DNA of 64,000 nt, taken from positions 459,880 to 523,879 of the forward strand of contig NZ_SPQZ01000004.1 in the NCBI RefSeq assembly GCF_004570845.1, in the 5' to 3' direction. Under the pieces are notes generated by a model. The model saw only the letters and a list, made by a program, of their open reading frames with translations, ran no database searches and was not told the DNA's origin. The position numbers and the translations under genes were made by a program. Of this stretch, positions 62,212 to 64,000 are shown piece by piece (position 1 is the stretch's first letter; every line of letters starts with the position of its first letter). Source of the DNA: Orlajensenia leifsoniae. Its GTDB lineage: Bacteria; Actinomycetota; Actinomycetes; Actinomycetales; Microbacteriaceae.

Positions 62212-63579
62212 TCAGCGCGGCAGCCACTCCGCCCTGTCCGTGCCCCACGGATGCGGCCCCGCGGCGAACGCGTCCGGTGATCCGTCGTACCGCGGCGCCG
62301 GTCGAACCGATCTGACGAGCCCGGCCTCGGTCGCGAACTCCTGGGTCTGATCGGCCAGGCCCGGGTCCCCCTCGGCGCGCGGGATGCGCGGCAGGGTCAC
62401 CAGCTCGGAGGCCACCCGGGAGAGCGAGACCGACACCGCATGGCTGCCGCCCTCGGCCCGTTGCCGTCGCAGTCGCGACATGATTCCCGCGGCCAGCAGG
62501 TAGCCGGCCGAATGGTCGAGAGCCTGGGCAGGCAGCGCGCCGGGCGTGATCCCGTCCGCCGACTCGATCCACGAGATCCCGGATGCCGCCTGCACGATGC
62601 TGTCGAACCCCCGCCGCTGCGCATCCGACCCCGAGAAGCCCCACGCCGTCAGCCGTCCGATCACGATGCCCGGATGCCGCGCCGCGATGGCGGCGGGTGA
62701 GAGTCCCAGCCTCTCCACCGCGGCCGGCCGATACCCCAGTACCACCACATCGGCGTCCGCAAGGATGTCCTCGAACCGGAGTCGATCCGACGAATCCGCC
62801 AGGTCCAGAAGCGCGCTGCGCTTGCCCGCGCCGGTGTCGAGGTGCTGCCAGCCGATCTCGGGGAGTCCAGGGGAGTCGATGCGCAGCACGTCGGCGCCGA
62901 ACAGCCCGAGGGTCCGCGTCGCCACGGGTCCGGCGATCACCCGGGTGAGATCCAGTACCCGGATGCCGCCCAGCGCCGTACCGCCGTCATGCCACGAACG
63001 CGGCTCGCCGCCGCCGACGAGCTCGCTCTCCACCAGGGCGCGCGTCGCCGCGGCTCGGGCAGCTCTCTCGTTCGGGCGGGCGACGACGACGGCGATGCCC
63101 CCGGCGTTCGTGACGGTGTCGGCGATCTCGGCGGCCGACGATCGAGCGGCGCGCTCGCGAAGCTCGTCGGCGCCGGCATCGACCTGTAGACCGAGCGCCG
63201 TCCGAAGTCGTTCCGCGTGATGCGGGTAGTTGCCGTGGGTGCGCACCCAGCCGTCGGATGCAGCCCAGAACCCCGAGAGCGGTGCCCACGCGGAGGGGGT
63301 CACGTCATCGATGCGGAACCAGCGCTCGCTCGAGTAGGCGGCGGCGATGCGACGGGGGTCGGATCGCACAGGGGGGAGCGACCCCGTCCTGTCCATGACG
63401 GTGGCCGCAGCCTGGAGCGCTGCGGCGTCGACACTGTCCTGGGCGAGTGAGCTGACGGGGAGGTTCGACGACAGGGGAACGGCGTTCTCAGGTTCCGAGA
63501 CGGCCGCGGAGAGTGACTGGGCATCGCCCAGATCCGCGAGAATGCGGGGGAGCAGCGGGCGCACTCGAGCAGACCTCAT
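62212..63579 (-). CDS. CaiB/BaiF family (family III) CoA-transferase
   Basis: 455 residues. The family opening GIRVLDLTRVIAGPVATRTLGLFGADVLRI, here cut at its core VLDLTRVIAGP, begins only near residue 187, not at the N-terminus, followed by GKRSALLDLADS and DHSAGYLLAAG. The first 180 residues form a separate domain that recalls the C-terminal half of other family members, so the order of parts looks permuted. The catalytic Asp cannot be assigned with confidence. ATG 63579 is used; AATACT lies 6 bases upstream. Substrate unknown. Confidence 0.8.
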   Translation of the reverse strand: MRSARVRPLLPRILADLGDAQSLSAAVSEPENAVPLSSNLPVSSLAQDSVDAAALQAAATVMDRTGSLPPVRSDPRRIAAAYSSERWFRIDDVTPSAWAPLSGFWAASDGWVRTHGNYPHHAERLRTALGLQVDAGADELRERAARSSAAEIADTVTNAGGIAVVVARPNERAARAAATRALVESELVGGGEPRSWHDGGTALGGIRVLDLTRVIAGPVATRTLGLFGADVLRIDSPGLPEIGWQHLDTGAGKRSALLDLADSSDRLRFEDILADADVVVLGYRPAAVERLGLSPAAIAARHPGIVIGRLTAWGFSGSDAQRRGFDSIVQAASGISWIESADGITPGALPAQALDHSAGYLLAAGIMSRLRRQRAEGGSHAVSVSLSRVASELVTLPRIPRAEGDPGLADQTQEFATEAGLVRSVRPAPRYDGSPDAFAAGPHPWGTDRAEWLPR

Positions 63580-63654
63580 ATCGCCAGTATTCCGCCAAGC
63601 TGGGAGCGACACGCCCGGCGTGCGCGGCCGATTTGCGAGGTCCTCGAGACCCAC

Positions 63655-63859
63655 GTAAATTCTTACTTATCACCCCAAAGGTGCGGCAGAGCGGATTCGC
63701 TCGCCGGCCTCAAGTGGGGATCGAATCTTAGCCATAAGGTCCGCAACCTCGAGTTGCGAAACACGGCTTTCAAGCCTAAGATTGCAAGTCCCGGTCGCGG
63801 AGCTGAACAGCTTCGAAACGCGAGAACACATCACGTCTCAGCCTCGCTGAGAATCAGTG
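63655..63859. other. intergenic region upstream of the rRNA promoter
   Basis: No open reading frame with protein-like content was seen. The inverted repeat TCTCAGCCTCGCTGAGAATCAG region (63837-63855, arms CTCAGC and GCTGAG) is the only clear structure. A Fis-like or upstream activating role cannot be judged. Confidence 0.4.
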
Positions 63860-63888
63860 GTCACAACCGCGTGAAGATCGTGTAATAT
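63860..63888 (+). promoter_or_regulatory. rRNA operon promoter
   Basis: -35 GTCACA and -10 TAATAT with a 17-base spacer; the start would be near 63895. The AT-rich -10 stands out in this GC-rich sequence. Confidence 0.65.
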
Positions 63889-63894
63889 AGAGAA

Positions 63895-64000
63895 GTTGCC
63901 TTCGAGTTGATCGCCTTTGGGTGTGAAGCGGGGAGCATCCGATCCTTGAGAACTCAACAGCGTGCACAATGTCAAATGCCAAAAACCTCGTGCAGTTTGA
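63895..64000 (+). other. rRNA operon leader (partial)
   Basis: CTTGAGAACTCAACAGCGTG and TGTCAAATGCCAA are typical of the pre-16S leader in Actinobacteria, carrying antitermination and RNase III processing signals. The 16S gene itself is outside the window. Confidence 0.75.

Overview
This window is chromosomal DNA of a high-GC Gram-positive bacterium, almost certainly an actinobacterium of the family Microbacteriaceae. The evidence is the very high GC content, frequent GTG starts and 4-base ATGA/GTGA gene overlaps, the Actinobacteria-specific 6C small RNA, the glutamate transporter order gluABCD, the LexA box type, the lhr-nei gene pair, and an arg cluster of actinobacterial order. No prophage, insertion sequence, CRISPR array or integrase was seen. 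It reads as ordinary core chromosome with regulatory details that are worth attention.

Layout. 0-3.2 kb: a secreted esterase-like lipoprotein, a membrane sugar-phosphate transferase, a tiny membrane protein and tRNA-Pro(CGG). 3.2-9.6 kb: metallophosphoesterase and PASTA-containing penicillin-binding protein (minus), DUF4177 and RidA (plus), acetyl-CoA synthetase (minus). 9.8-10 kb: a 6C small RNA with its own promoter and terminator. 10-13.1 kb: a compact tad-type pilus/secretion cluster. 13.1-20 kb: topA-tmk-holB and a tripeptidyl-peptidase-like lipoprotein, then tRNA-Thr(CGT). The order metallophosphoesterase, class A PBP, RidA, acs, 6C RNA, tad, topA, delta' is also known from Mycobacterium tuberculosis, so this block is old. 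20-25.9 kb: oxidoreductase, D,D-carboxypeptidase, M20 peptidase, nicotinamidase, hydrolase, methyltransferase. 25.9-31 kb: hflX, then metF-metE behind a structured leader. 31-32.4 kb: lexA divergent from a LysM membrane protein across an SOS box. 32.5-36.5 kb: hisC-hisB-hisH-hisA and an SseB-like gene. 36.6-42 kb: lhr helicase and a Nei-type glycosylase. 42-44.8 kb: DUF1844 gene, infC (ATC start)-rpmI-rplT, and an rRNA methyltransferase. 44.8-48.2 kb: gluABCD. 48.2-51.8 kb: pheST. 51.8-58.9 kb: argCJBDFH preceded by a short arginine-rich open reading frame that may be an attenuator leader peptide. 58.9-63.6 kb: AAG glycosylase, a membrane protein/SatD-like pair, tyrS, a CoA-transferase. 63.7 kb to the end: promoter and leader of a ribosomal RNA operon whose 16S gene lies just outside.

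Two themes connect the regions. First, at least eleven genes have a TAnnnT -10 element only 6-8 bases before the start codon, ten of them with no ribosome-binding site (argC also has one), so leaderless translation seems routine here. Second, several biosynthetic or translation genes (argC, metF, infC, the rRNA operon) have untranslated leaders with structure or small open reading frames, suggesting RNA-level control. The best candidate for something undescribed is the arginine-rich leader peptide before argC.
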